Positions 47,447 through 57,148 of a stretch of 64,000 bases of DNA are shown piece after piece (position 1 is the stretch's first letter; every line of letters begins with the position of its first letter). Location of the stretch: assembly GCA_016648135.1 (NCBI GenBank), contig JADDOH010011136.1, positions 1 to 64,000 of the forward strand, written 5' to 3'. The translations under genes were made by a program, and so were the position numbers. This DNA is from Agrypnia vestita (Eukaryota > Arthropoda > Insecta > Trichoptera > Phryganeidae). The notes beneath the pieces were generated by a model. The model saw only the letters and a program-made list of their open reading frames with translations, was not told the DNA's origin and ran no database searches.

Positions 47447-47634
47447 GAGGCCATCGGGTCCGTCTGGAGAGCGGGGTCGCGTCTCTGGGCCTGCGGTGCT
47501 ACTCGGACCAGCAGTGCTCCGGGGTGGACCCTCACTCTCGATGTGTCCAGGGCCGCTGCGATTGTCTCTATAGAAGCAATTCCACAACTGCCTGCTCAGG
47601 AAATAACACGGGATGTCAGTCTGGAACTTTCCAG
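47447..47634 (+). CDS. EB-module protein, internal exon 3 of 3 seen
   Basis: The acceptor (TTTGCGCATTCAG) and donor (GTATGT) bound 188 bp, phase 1 in and phase 0 out. It encodes GHRVRLESGVASLGLRCYSD, then QQCSGVDPHSRCVQGRCDCL and a short tail with three more Cys (ACSGNNTGCQSGTFQ, two of them shown). SLGLxC...DxxSxC...GxCxC is a classic EB-module signature. The frame joins exon 2 through a GGA codon. The next exon should start in phase 0 and carry the C-terminus, perhaps with a membrane segment. I could not find it before the zinc-finger gene. The product is probably secreted or membrane-bound; its function is unknown. Confidence 0.85.
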
Positions 47635-48323
47635 GTATGTAATGTACTCTTTATTTTAATTGGAAAAATAAGGTTTTATAATAATCGAATAAGTGTACAA
47701 AGACTGAAGAGAATAGAGAATAACTTTATATGATGCGTAGTGACCTTGTTTCCATATCTGCTCGAACCTTGAGCCGCTATGTTTTGATTTCAATTATTGA
47801 ATTGTTAATTGAAATACTGCCATGACTCCTAAAAAAACTTTTATCTATTTGGAGTACGTTCAGTTGAAGTTCAGCCTTAACAACAAAAAAGATAATTTTA
47901 AGAAGAAAAAATAGGACAAAGTGAATTAAGGTCTGCGTTAATAAATTATTTTTCTGACATTGACTTGGTCCCGGGTACTATGTTCCAGAAATGTAACCAA
48001 ACGCAGACACAAATAACAGGGCTTATAGCCTCGATAACGCTCTTCTGTTTATTTGTCTCAACAAAAATCTTTTTTGCTGTTTATCCCAACTTCGTCTGGG
48101 GCGATCTGTCTATCTTTCATGCGCAGGTGTTAAGACACTCCTTGGTAATCATTTTTTGGATTTCGCAAGACGCGTATAGTATAAACCATGTCAATTAGGA
48201 GCCTTTTATTTATTTTCTATTCCTTTCATTGAGTCCAATTTTTATAGTAGCCATACTCACTATTCTTCTAGTATTATTTGTTATATCGCAAGGCAATATT
48301 GTTCTAAAGTGAAGATTGACGTG
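47635..48323. other. Intronic or 3' DNA; one unrecognised hydrophobic frame
   Basis: The frame at 47965-48198 (ATG-less, 77 codons) has a hydrophobic stretch ITGLIASITLFCLFVSTKIF. It has no clear acceptor in the needed phase and no family match, so I do not call it an exon. The remainder is AT-rich. Confidence 0.4.
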
Positions 48324-49620
48324 TGTTCCGGACGGGAACGCGCAAAAATATGGGGTGATTCCACCGCCTTACGGTCAGGTCAACCTGATGGCACCGATAT
48401 CGCAGATTCTCAGACGAAAGCGAGATCGTATAAAAATTCGCTGAGAATCTTAGAGCAGTCCAAAGGCTGAAGCAGGAGTCGAGTAGAGAAGAAGAGAAAG
48501 TCGCAAGTAAATCTGGAGGTGAACGCAGGAGCAGAACTGAATTTTGGGTTCCTGCGCCACGTAATTTATTTCATCAAAAAATCAGGGCCCGCACGCCCAG
48601 GCGCATTTTCAACGACCAGTCAGAGGTCGGCATTTCGGAAAACTCTGTCTGACGGCGGGATCACTACTCATAATTCGAGTCGCAGCTCTATGAGCAGTGG
48701 TCCCGTATTCAAAATATTAATAAACATGTAACTAAACATTCTACTATAGCTATAACATACTATTTTTACACATTTATATTTTATCTTTCTTTTGTTTCAA
48801 TAGCAAATGTCTCTCAGGTTCATCCTTCATGGAGATAATCGGTAAAAAGGGGGCCAGACTCGCCAAGCTTGGTGCAATAATTTCGTATATCTGGTCTCTC
48901 TGGCGAGCCTGGCTACACAAATTCAATATTTTTTCTACATAAAATTATGTAAAGCCATGTACAAGTGATTGCGAACAAAATCATATTAATTTTTACATTT
49001 TATTATTTTTGTCTGAAAATGGCGACTTCGGCACGGTACCGATGTCGCAAGAGGGTACTGAATTGTGTTTGATAAAAATGGCGACTTTGGCACGGTACCG
49101 ATAAAATGGCGACTTCGGCACGGTACTGATGTCGCCAGAGGGTAAAACCGACGCCCCCGGACTGTGGCGATACCGTACTGCAGTCGCCCAATATTACGAT
49201 TTGGGAAGATTAAATTCTTTTTCAAGAATCAAATCATGCCGCCGCGATTTCTTCTTACATCGCTTACAACATACACAAAAACATTTTTAACAACAAAACT
49301 AATCCGATAACGACCTCCCAGTGATGTCAAAAATAAACTTTAAAAAACATACATACAAAAATTACAATAAATAACTTCGGTTATTTTTAATAAAAAATGC
49401 GTCGAGCGCGCTAGGCATACCCAAAGGGTTTTATTTATTGTTGCCCATCTGCGCGCTCGCGCTCACAATTCATGTGATAAAAAATGCAAATTTTAATTCT
49501 AAAAAATCAAAATACAAAAAAATCACTTTTTTCTTTAATAAAACGTTCATCAGTGCCAACATATGGAGATTGGTAAAAAAGGCCCGATTAAGGGCCGCCG
49601 GTTTTTTCTTGTCCGACACA
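48324..49620 (-). repeat. 3' LTR of the BEL/Pao element
   Basis: About 1297 bp, starting TGTTCCGGACGGGAACGCGC on the + strand and ending GTCCGACACA (read in the element's direction: TGTGTCGGAC ... CCGGAACA). It contains a perfect 10-bp inverted pair AGATTCTCAG/CTGAGAATCT near 48404-48452. It also has two or three short tandem units with AAAATGGCGACTTCGGCACG at about 49017-49150. The inner edge is set by the polypurine tract. Confidence 0.8.
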
Positions 49621-49629
49621 CTCCCCTCG
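49621..49629 (-). other. Polypurine tract of the BEL/Pao element
   Basis: On the minus strand CGAGGGGAG is directly followed by TGTGTCGGAC, the start of the LTR. It lies about 50 bp after the pol stop codon. This is the expected place for plus-strand priming. Confidence 0.7.
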
Positions 49630-49676
49630 TGCAGCTTGCCTGTGTTACCGGGAGGACAAGATATCTCGTCGTAACT

Positions 49677-52600
49677 TTACTCTGTCGCAACCTTGGACAT
49701 TGTCACGATCCTGGTGGCGGGCCGGGTGTAGTCACCGGCGGCGGTCCGTACACGAACGACCCGGGCTTGACCGTCCGGTGCCGGCTTCGCCTCCATTATT
49801 ATTCCTCTGGGCCACGTGTTTCGGGGAAGTGCGGGATCAACGATCACCGCTATTTCGCCTTCCTTGATGGCGGGAGCAGATTCCTGCCATTTATGCCTTC
49901 GGGCAAGCGTGGGCAGATACTCGCGCATCCATCTGCGCCAAAATAGGTCGGCCAGCTGTTGGGTCACCCGCCACTGCCTTTTCAGGCACACGTTCTCGTC
50001 AAGGGCGCCGTAGATGGCCAAATGCGAGTTGTGGCGTGCCATCCCCAATAAAAGATGGTTGGGGGTGAGGGGGGCATTATCTTTCGGGTCCACTGACACA
50101 CGGGTCAGTGGACGGCTGTTCACGGTGTGCTCGGCTTCAGCCAGCACCGTTTTCAACATTTCTTCTCGTTGCGCTCTTTCTTTTAGTGTGGCTTCCAATG
50201 CCCTTTTTACGGCGCGCACTAAACTTTCCCACGCGCCGCCCATGTGCGGGGCGAGGGGAGGGTTGAAGTGCCACTCCACTTCGCTCCCCGCTAGATGCTC
50301 CTGCATTATTTTATCTTCAGCCAATTCGGCCAGTGCCTTGGCCATTTCTTTTTCGGCTCCTCTAAAATTTGTTCCATTATCCGAGTAGATGAAACGAGGA
50401 TGACCGCGGCGTGCTGCCATTCTTCTAATGGCGAGTATGGCTGAGTCAGTTGTCAGCGACTCAGCCAGCTCCAGGTGTACGGCGCGTGTTGTTAGGCACG
50501 TGAACAACGCGCCGTACCGTTTTTCTTTTCGTCGGCCGATGGTAATCATCATCGGCCCAAAATAATCCAATCCACATCGGTGGAAGGCTGGCGTGTGATG
50601 CTCCAGCCGGCAGACCGGGATTTGCCCCATCAACGGAGGGCGCGGCTGGCTTCTCTGGACTCGGCACGCTTGGCACTCAAACTTGATACGTCGCACTGTC
50701 GGTCTTAGTCGTAGTATGAAAAAGTTTTCACTTAAATCAGACACGGTTCGTTCGGTGCCCGGGTGATTTCTTTTTTCGTGATAATGTTTTACCATTATTC
50801 TTGTGCATGGGTGGGCGCCGTCCAAAATGACGGGCGCCCTCAATCCTGGTGGTATATCTGTCACCGTGGTTTCTGCCAGCCGTGATCCCATCAGAATGAC
50901 GCCGAAATCATCTAACAGTGGCGTCAAGTGGTGGATTCGGCTATTTTTGGCCAGGAGTCCTCCTTTCTGGAGTGTCCTGATTTCAGGCCCAAAGGCGTCT
51001 GCCTGGGCTTGTAAGACCCAGGCACGCTCGGCTTCAATTCTTTCAGCCGAGGTTATATCTCGACCGAGCTGGTCTCCTGTGTGGCGACGACAATTCGCCA
51101 CAAAACGCCTCACCCAAGCGGTGGCGCGGACCAGCCGGGTCCACGACGAGAAGGGCGTTGTGTCAGGCAGCGCTCCCCCCGTATTTGCATGCCGGACCGC
51201 CAGTACGGTCGCGGGTTTCATCTCCAACATGCTTTCTGATGGTTGTAGTCGGTAGGCCTCTCGTGGCCAAGCCGATTCTCCTCTTCGGAGGAAGTCAGGA
51301 CCGCCAAACCACATACCGTCCGCTGACAGGTTTTGAGGATCGCCATCCCTGGTGCCGATATCCGCCGGGTTATGACGCGTAGGGACCCATTTCCAGTCCG
51401 TGACTTCGGTCAGCTCGTCAATCTCCCCCAGACGGTTCGCTACGAACGCTGAATATGATCGAGGATCGGTTCGTATCCAGCACAGGACCGTTGTAGAGTC
51501 GGTCCAATACTGAGTTTTGACAATTTCACATCGGTGTTCTCTTTTTATGGTGGCCGCTAATCGTGCGGCCAGAAGTGCCGCTTGAAGTTCCATACGTGGA
51601 ATGGACAAGGGTTTCAAAGGCGCCACCTTGCATTTTGCCGATATGAAGGCTACGTCCGAGCCGCCCTCTCCTTGCTCGGCAAAATACGCAATGGCACAGC
51701 ATGCTTTTTCCGAAGCATCACTAAAAACATGTAAAACAACTTTGCTGTCTCGACGCGAAAGACATGGTCGAGCGATCACACACACTGTTTCTTTTATTAA
51801 TTGGTACCACGCGCGCCATTTTTTCGCGTGCTCGGGGCGGATTTCTTCGTCCCACCCGACCTTGGAGCGCCACACTTCCTGAAGTAGTATCTTCGATAGT
51901 ATCATCTGACAAGCAAGGAAGCCCACCGGATCGAAGATTCTCATCACTGCACTTAATAACTGACGTTTGGTCGGGTGGGCCACCTCCGACAGTTCTGGTA
52001 AATTCACAAACTTGAAAATGAATTTATCGGAGGCGGGCTCCCACGCTATCCCGAGCACTCTTTCAGTCGTGGTATCTTCTCCAATGATGCGCATTGGCTC
52101 TACAGCCCGTAGAGCGGGATCGATATGCGCTAGCACCTGTGGGTCATTTGACGCCCAGTTCGTCAGGAGCATGCTACCTCGCCGCAGCACCTCGGACACT
52201 TCTTCCATCATTCTGATGGCTTCTTCGGTTGTGTCCAAGGCGTCGAGGTAGTCATCCATATAAAAGGTCCGTTTGACCGCGTTTGCGGCGACCGGAAATT
52301 CCGCGGCGCTGGCATCTGCGATTTTATTGCGAACATACTGCGCGCTGCTGGGCGAGCACATCAATCCGAACACCGTCGACGACATTTGGTAGGTCGTCGG
52401 TTCCGTCTCGCTCAGTTTTGTCCACAAAAACAGCTGCGCAGCTTGGTCCACTTCTCTAATTTTTATTCGTAAAAACATTTCACGCACGTCGGCTGCCAGC
52501 GCCACTTTCCTTTCCCGGAACCGGAACACATTCCCCAGTAATGAACTCAACATGTCCGGTCCTGTCAATAATGCATCGTTCAGAGACACTCCTCGGCACT

Positions 52601-53558
52601 TGCTGGCACCGTCAAACACTATTCTGATTTTGTCAGGTTTATTTGCATTAAACACTGCAAAATGTGGCAAGTAGTTTTTTCTTTCCAGTCGTGCCTCTTC
52701 AATGGGCGAAAGGGAGTGGGCATACCCTTTCGCCAAATAATCTGCCATTTTGGCTCTGTACGCTTCGGCGAACACTGGATTTTTCTTCATTTTCTTTTCA
52801 ATACCGGCCAGGCGGTTGGCGGCGCACTGGCGGGTTTCGGGCAGCTGACTGCCCTCATTCTTCCAAAGTAGGCCTGTCTCCCACCGGCCAGTGGGCAGCT
52901 GACGGGTGGTGGCTTCCATAATCGTCGTGGCTTTCGCATCTTCTTTATTTACACGGGCCACGGCGGTGACTCCCAATGAGTCCACTGCGAAGTGCTCACG
53001 GACGAGAGCCTCCAAAGTATTATTTTTTTCTTTTTCAAAAGTGCCGGTAATACTCATTACTATCGCGGAACCGGCGTGCGACTGGTCTCCGAGTACTCCA
53101 TGGGTGGCCCATCCGAGGGCCGTGCGAGAGCGGATACCGCCGCCGCGAATTTCTTCGACCTCACGTGTTACAATGAGGTGCGCGTGGTCCTGACCGATAA
53201 GTAATTGCGGCCGAACTTCACTGGCCCCGGCATGGCCCACACGCGATTTTTCGTTTCGATTGTTCATCACCAGCTGGGGTGGTAGTGCGAGTCGTCGCAC
53301 GGTTCTCGCTCGCAACGGGTGGTCGGCCCCGTTGCCCCGACATTCACAAGTTGAGACCGGTCGTCCGACGAACACGTCCAACGAACACGTCCAACGGGCG
53401 CCGTGGATTACGTATCCACGGACCGGTCCTTGGGCCCCGACAGCGCTGGCCACACCGGCCTCGATAAGGGTAACCGTCGACCCCTCATCGAGTAACGCGT
53501 GCACTTTGACTTGCCCTAGGGGGCCACTCACGATCACCGGAAGCACTTTTAAAAACAC
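49677..53558 (-). CDS. pol: BEL/Pao pol polyprotein (PR-RT-RH-IN)
   Basis: 1293 codons without a stop. The first codon here is GTG, so translation must come from the gag side. Domains in order: aspartic protease with DEGST (Asp24); reverse transcriptase with ADVREMF (Asp358) and YMDDYLD (433-439); RNase H with Asp614 (FSDAS), Glu657 (MELQA), Asp687 (WTDST) and Asp733; integrase zinc-binding residues (His925/927, His932, Cys962, Cys965); integrase core Asp998 (GLDYFGP), Asp1060 (YSDNGT) and Glu1111 (GGAWESL); and a C-terminal DUF5641-like part (LADLFWRRW; NTWPRGII). All key residues are present. It would copy the element's RNA into DNA and insert it. Its frame differs from both gag pieces upstream. 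High GC marks it off from neighbouring DNA. Confidence 0.93.
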   Translation of the reverse strand: MFLKVLPVIVSGPLGQVKVHALLDEGSTVTLIEAGVASAVGAQGPVRGYVIHGARWTCSLDVFVGRPVSTCECRGNGADHPLRARTVRRLALPPQLVMNNRNEKSRVGHAGASEVRPQLLIGQDHAHLIVTREVEEIRGGGIRSRTALGWATHGVLGDQSHAGSAIVMSITGTFEKEKNNTLEALVREHFAVDSLGVTAVARVNKEDAKATTIMEATTRQLPTGRWETGLLWKNEGSQLPETRQCAANRLAGIEKKMKKNPVFAEAYRAKMADYLAKGYAHSLSPIEEARLERKNYLPHFAVFNANKPDKIRIVFDGASKCRGVSLNDALLTGPDMLSSLLGNVFRFRERKVALAADVREMFLRIKIREVDQAAQLFLWTKLSETEPTTYQMSSTVFGLMCSPSSAQYVRNKIADASAAEFPVAANAVKRTFYMDDYLDALDTTEEAIRMMEEVSEVLRRGSMLLTNWASNDPQVLAHIDPALRAVEPMRIIGEDTTTERVLGIAWEPASDKFIFKFVNLPELSEVAHPTKRQLLSAVMRIFDPVGFLACQMILSKILLQEVWRSKVGWDEEIRPEHAKKWRAWYQLIKETVCVIARPCLSRRDSKVVLHVFSDASEKACCAIAYFAEQGEGGSDVAFISAKCKVAPLKPLSIPRMELQAALLAARLAATIKREHRCEIVKTQYWTDSTTVLCWIRTDPRSYSAFVANRLGEIDELTEVTDWKWVPTRHNPADIGTRDGDPQNLSADGMWFGGPDFLRRGESAWPREAYRLQPSESMLEMKPATVLAVRHANTGGALPDTTPFSSWTRLVRATAWVRRFVANCRRHTGDQLGRDITSAERIEAERAWVLQAQADAFGPEIRTLQKGGLLAKNSRIHHLTPLLDDFGVILMGSRLAETTVTDIPPGLRAPVILDGAHPCTRIMVKHYHEKRNHPGTERTVSDLSENFFILRLRPTVRRIKFECQACRVQRSQPRPPLMGQIPVCRLEHHTPAFHRCGLDYFGPMMITIGRRKEKRYGALFTCLTTRAVHLELAESLTTDSAILAIRRMAARRGHPRFIYSDNGTNFRGAEKEMAKALAELAEDKIMQEHLAGSEVEWHFNPPLAPHMGGAWESLVRAVKRALEATLKERAQREEMLKTVLAEAEHTVNSRPLTRVSVDPKDNAPLTPNHLLLGMARHNSHLAIYGALDENVCLKRQWRVTQQLADLFWRRWMREYLPTLARRHKWQESAPAIKEGEIAVIVDPALPRNTWPRGIIMEAKPAPDGQARVVRVRTAAGDYTRPATRIVTMSKVATE

Positions 53559-53989
53559 TGTTTGCTGGGAGCACCCGAGTCTCCCGCGCGCGGCGCACTA
53601 TGTAGCGTGCGGTGGTGTAGCGCGCGACAACCGATTACACGACACCGCTTGCTTCTACACTGTTGGGACCGGTGTCCCTTCACCAAACAATTGAAGCAAA
53701 TGGCCATTTCTTTCACTATGGCCCATCGGTCGGCCACTGGTTTTCGCGAATACACTCCGCACTCAGACACGGGTTGTTCCGCCACTTTACAGACACTGCA
53801 CAAAATTTCTGGTGACTTCCGATTCACTGTTTCACTGTCGCTTGTCATATTCACATGTCCGCTTCGGGAACTGCAATTTTCTTTGATCGACATCCGGCAT
53901 AAGGGGCCATCTCCATCAAGCCCACCAGCCATTCTGAAAGATCTTGGATGGTAATGTTGGTTGATCCGCCCTTCCTCGAGTTCAGCCAC
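53549..53989 (-). pseudogene. gag C-terminal part with zinc knuckle, own frame
   Basis: This frame holds the nucleic-acid binding part of gag: CSVCKVAEQPVSEC, then CFNCLVKGHRSQQC (CX2CX4HX4C) and CRVIGCRALHHRTLH. It is in a different frame from both the gag start (53851-55062) and pol. In intact BEL elements these parts are usually one frame, so one or two small indels (decay or assembly error) or frameshifting must be assumed. Its stop (TAA, within GTGTTTTTAAAAG) overlaps the first pol codons by ten bases. Confidence 0.75.
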
Positions 53990-55062
53990 ATGAGTCTCGC
54001 CGACATAAGTAACTTTCCGACCATTTCGGTCAGCAACTGTGGTGATGTCAGGTACTTGGCATCAAATCCGCGCACAGTTGCTACCACATTCCTGATGCTG
54101 ATGGCGTAGTCCGTTAGAGCGTCGGTCGGCGAATCTTCAGTGATGCGAGGGTGGCGGCGCACTCGTTCCAGCATGCTATCCACAATATCTTCCGAATTTC
54201 CAAATCGATGTTTCAACGTCCGAATTATCTCCGGCACGTTATACGGATCGACCAGCAGTGGAGCCACGGCTTCTCGTGCTCTCCCTTTCAGGGCCATCTG
54301 TAGTCTGATGATGTTCTCAGCCGCTGATAGTCCACACAGCGCCGTGGACTGCTCATATTGAGCGTAGAAAGTTGGCCACTCGAAGGGATCCCCAGTAAAG
54401 TGTGGAAGCTCCTTGGCTCCCGATTGTCGTGCCAAAATCGCTGACACTTGAGCTTCTCCATTGGCAGTGTGCGATCGGCCGCTCTCGGTTTGGCGGTTTC
54501 TTCGGATGGCTTCTTCAATCCAAGAAGTCACCATTTCTTCAGGGTCGGGTTGGTTCAAAACCCAATCTCGGGTGAACGCACTCGCTCCTGGGCACCGCTC
54601 CGGCAGTGCTGATGGGTTGGAAGAGGTGTGTAGGGCCTCTTCCCTTGCGGCTTCAGCCGCATCTCGGATGGTACGCCTGGCCGCGGCGTCCACAGAAGGT
54701 GCCTTGTTCGGGGCACCAGGTGGTTGCTGCTCAATACTCACCAGGCCCTTTTCAGGGCTACCAGATGTGTCGATTCTCGTCGCAGCTCCGGCTGCGCTCG
54801 TCCTGGGAATCGTCGTCTGGCTGGCAGTACACACGCGGATTAGCGCATCCGCGTGCTCTCGTTGGAGATCTCTTGCGTGTTGTTGCTGGCGACGGAGCTC
54901 CGCCCTCAAATGGCGGATGGTGTCCTCCGTCGTCACGGAATCCCTTGTCTCCCTCGTGGAGTCACGGTCTCCGTCGGAACCGGCCTGTTCCGACTCATCT
55001 CGATGAAGTTCTTCCTCTTCTCGGTCACGGGCGTGACCCGATCGTAGTCCTGATCGTGACAT
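53851..55062 (-). CDS. gag: BEL/Pao gag, N-terminal and central part
   Basis: 403 codons from ATG 55062-55060 (MSRSGLRSGHARDREEEE), 38 bases after the primer-binding site. The N-terminal part is charged and coiled-coil-like (TEDTIRHLRAELRRQQQHAR). The middle has the DUF1759 hallmark of BEL/Pao gag (FYAQYEQSTALCGLSAAENI; ALKGRAREAVAPLL; IIRTLKHRFG). It ends ...AVPEADM before the zinc knuckle, which continues in another frame (53549-53989). Gag forms the particle that packages the element's RNA. The lost reading frame near 53850-53900 suggests this copy makes a truncated gag. Confidence 0.85.
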   Translation of the reverse strand: MSRSGLRSGHARDREEEELHRDESEQAGSDGDRDSTRETRDSVTTEDTIRHLRAELRRQQQHARDLQREHADALIRVCTASQTTIPRTSAAGAATRIDTSGSPEKGLVSIEQQPPGAPNKAPSVDAAARRTIRDAAEAAREEALHTSSNPSALPERCPGASAFTRDWVLNQPDPEEMVTSWIEEAIRRNRQTESGRSHTANGEAQVSAILARQSGAKELPHFTGDPFEWPTFYAQYEQSTALCGLSAAENIIRLQMALKGRAREAVAPLLVDPYNVPEIIRTLKHRFGNSEDIVDSMLERVRRHPRITEDSPTDALTDYAISIRNVVATVRGFDAKYLTSPQLLTEMVGKLLMSARLMWLNSRKGGSTNITIQDLSEWLVGLMEMAPYAGCRSKKIAVPEADM

Positions 55063-55100
55063 TGTCGCTGGTGACGTGTAGCTGACGCGTAGAACGGAGG

Positions 55101-55117
55101 TCCGGCTCGAAGGACCA
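55101..55117 (-). other. Primer-binding site of the BEL/Pao element
   Basis: On the + strand TCCGGCTCGAAGGACCA, that is TGGTCCTTCGAGCCGGA in the element, complementary to a tRNA 3' end (CCA plus T-arm sequence TCGA). It starts two bases after the LTR end ...CCGGAACA. I have not identified which tRNA. Confidence 0.8.
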
Positions 55118-55119
55118 GC

Positions 55120-55213
55120 TGTTCCGGAGGGGAACGCGCAAAAATATGGGGTGATTCCACCGCCTTACGGTCAGGTCAACCTGATGGCACCGATATCGCA
55201 GATTCTCAGACGA
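55120..55213 (-). repeat. 5' LTR remnant of the BEL/Pao element
   Basis: TGTTCCGGAGGGGAACGCGC and the next 70 bases match the start of 48324-49620. The match stops abruptly after CAGATTCTCAGACGA. About 1.2 kb, including U3 and probably the promoter, is missing. Confidence 0.85.
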
Positions 55214-55900
55214 TTACCACGATGATTACCAATATATACTGAATTATTATGTCCAAAACATCCTAAACAGTCCGGGATGGTGCAAGAACAATTGCCAATG
55301 AAGTATTAAAGTTTTGCGAAGCTAAAAAGCGAATAATGGACCGATATTACCGTCTGACAGTTTGACAGATAGAACGGCCGCCATTACTGCATGGTTTTTT
55401 TAGTGCTGCCCGACCAAATTTCTGTATTTAATATAACATAATTTAATTTCTGTATTTGACACCGGTCACCGGACATTCTGCTGATGATATTTGAGAATAC
55501 AAAACAAAATAAAAGTACCAGTAGTTGATTGAAATTTATGTTTTCAAAATATATCATTTTACATATTATACGTTAGACTAAATGAACTATACAGGTGTCT
55601 CATAGCTAGTAGTAAAAACGTTACAGGTGGATTCCTGCCTTGATAATAAATTTACACCCTGACAACTTCTGTTACGCGATAGGGACGCCCTCCTTCGCAC
55701 GCCAAGTTATGGTGGTACGTCTATACTTGTGACGGTCCAATTCGCGTTTTTCTCGAAATTTAGTTCTTTCCTAAGACCTCGGATACATGTGGCCATCCGA
55801 TCTTTATTTGACCACATTCCTGGTTTTGCCGCCTTATTTAATAATTACATTTTAGGCAGTAGAATAAGTTATGATAATATCGTTATTTTAGAATAAGATT
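55214..55900. other. Intergenic DNA with a MITE fragment
   Basis: At 55590-55655 there is one end of the GCAGGAAT MITE family: ACAGGTGTCTCATAGCTAGT and GGTGGATTCCTGCCTTGATA. Otherwise there is no gene or repeat I can define. Confidence 0.5.
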
Positions 55901-56340
55901 TTATGTTAAGCAGTGAGTCGGACATTATCCACGCTGGAAAAAAAATATTGGCGCGCCGGACCCACTCGGTCAGCCTCACCAACGCAGCGAGGGTAGGGAT
56001 GGGAGAAAAAGAGGCGCGGGGATGCTTACCGAGAGCGGTGTACATATTTTATGCGGATGCACACAACCACCCGCTCTCTGTTCGTGCCGATCTCCGAGGG
56101 CGAATCTCTCGTCTCGGGACGCCACTTGTCTGAGTGGCCGCCATTTTCCCGCTCCAGCTGGCGTAGGAGGCCTGCAAGACGCCACGGCCACCGCGCCTCG
56201 GCGGTGACCAGTTCCCAGCGAGAGGTTCCCGAGGGAGGCCAGATGCCTTCCACCGAACGCGGATCTGGCGACCGCGAGCGACTTGGTACGCAGGGCCACA
56301 CGCGACAGCGGCTACGGGAGCCCGCGGATAGTACATTAAG
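55900..56340. promoter_or_regulatory. CpG-rich block upstream of the zinc-finger gene
   Basis: It stands out in GC and CpG content. It contains TGGCCGCCATTTTCC near 56132, a YY1-type site often found near promoters, and several long frames open by composition. It may be the promoter or a 5' non-coding exon of the zinc-finger gene, or the terminal exon of the EB gene. The sequence does not decide. Confidence 0.35.
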
Positions 56341-56773
56341 TTTTTATCTTGTAATGTGTGATAGGGGCACTATAAACTTATGTGGGGTCTGAACTGCTTG
56401 CGTTAGGCTAGGATTAGTGATTAAGCTGGTAATATTTTTCTAGATCGTAAGGATTAAGGACTTTGTGATGTAATCTTTGTATGAATTAATTGTATTGTAT
56501 TGTGTTAATAATTTTTTGATCCATTCCTTGACACCGCAATGTTTATTGGTAGGCGAAGACGCGAAATGTCACGTACAAATCGAGGTGATTTCCGCCGTAA
56601 CAACTATATTGAATAGGAAATTGCCAGGGACTCATTGAAAGTCCTACCTATCTATCAATTCAGAAAATTATAAAATTATTAAATCGTCTATGCTCCCCTC
56701 GTGTCTATTTTCGTCGGTCGGCATTTATTTGACGCCATTTGCTTTTCTCTCGCTAGCCGGGAGGTGCGGGACC

Positions 56774-56900
56774 ATGAGCCGCGCTGAGCAAGATGTTCCT
56801 GCCGTCAAGCCCGAGCCAGGGTCCGCGACCGGGAGCGGCGATGAGGGAGCGTCCTCCGCTGAGATAGAAATAATATGGCTCCCCGGCATCAAGCGCGCCG
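56774..56900 (+). CDS. C2H2 zinc-finger protein, coding exon 1
   Basis: ATG at 56774 in a good context (GGGACCATGAGC). 42 codons plus one base, donor GTGAGG. It encodes a short acidic leader MSRAEQDVPAVKPEPGSAT, then GSGDEGASSAEIEIIWLPGI. It has no zinc-associated ZAD domain. The sequence GSxxGSGDEGA...EIEI recurs in exon 2, so the two exons look duplicated. Joined to the other two exons, the gene is open for 431 codons: 127, 126 and 1043 bases sum to 1296. I chose this ATG because the frame upstream has only non-Kozak starts. A 5' non-coding exon is possible in the CpG-rich block at 55900. Confidence 0.75.
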
Positions 56901-57148
56901 GTGAGGAGTTGGTTCATTATTGATTAATTCTCAGGATGTGAAATGCTCGCATCTGGTGCGACTGTTCAAGGTGGATGGGCTAAATTGTTCTTTGTGGTTT
57001 ATAATTTTCACCATTTATTTTGACATTTGCGATGTTTTATCTATGATTAACATCAGTGTACTAGTGATGGAAAGTTTTGTTCATTGACTGAACTATCGTA
57101 CATCTTGTCGTTCACTTTCATCTGTTCATTTGAACTATTGGTATGCAG

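Larger units (their letters stand above)
48324..55213 (-). mobile_element. BEL/Pao LTR retrotransposon, 5' LTR truncated
   Basis: The element runs right to left: 5' LTR remnant (55120-55213), primer-binding site, gag, pol, polypurine tract and 3' LTR (48324-49620). The domain order protease, reverse transcriptase, RNase H, integrase with the BEL-type gag (DUF1759) shows the BEL/Pao group. The two LTR ends share about 94 bp with only one or two differences, so insertion is fairly recent, but the outer 1.2 kb of the 5' LTR is gone and no target duplication remains. It lies between the EB gene and the zinc-finger gene. Confidence 0.92.

Noticed and set aside
47965..48198. Hydrophobic 77-codon frame as the last EB exon
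   Set aside because: There is no acceptor in phase 0 at its start, no cysteine pattern, and I recognise no family.
48801..48940. Exon-like stretch after TTTCAATAG
   Set aside because: It lies inside the BEL 3' LTR as defined by the polypurine tract and the LTR ends, and its frame gives no EB-like sequence.
49816..53694. Many plus-strand frames of 60-180 codons across the BEL element
   Set aside because: They are antisense shadows of pol and gag in GC-rich DNA.
56022..56392. Overlapping frames of 60-113 codons in the CpG-rich block
   Set aside because: Every frame on both strands is open by composition, and none has a motif or a splice-compatible start.
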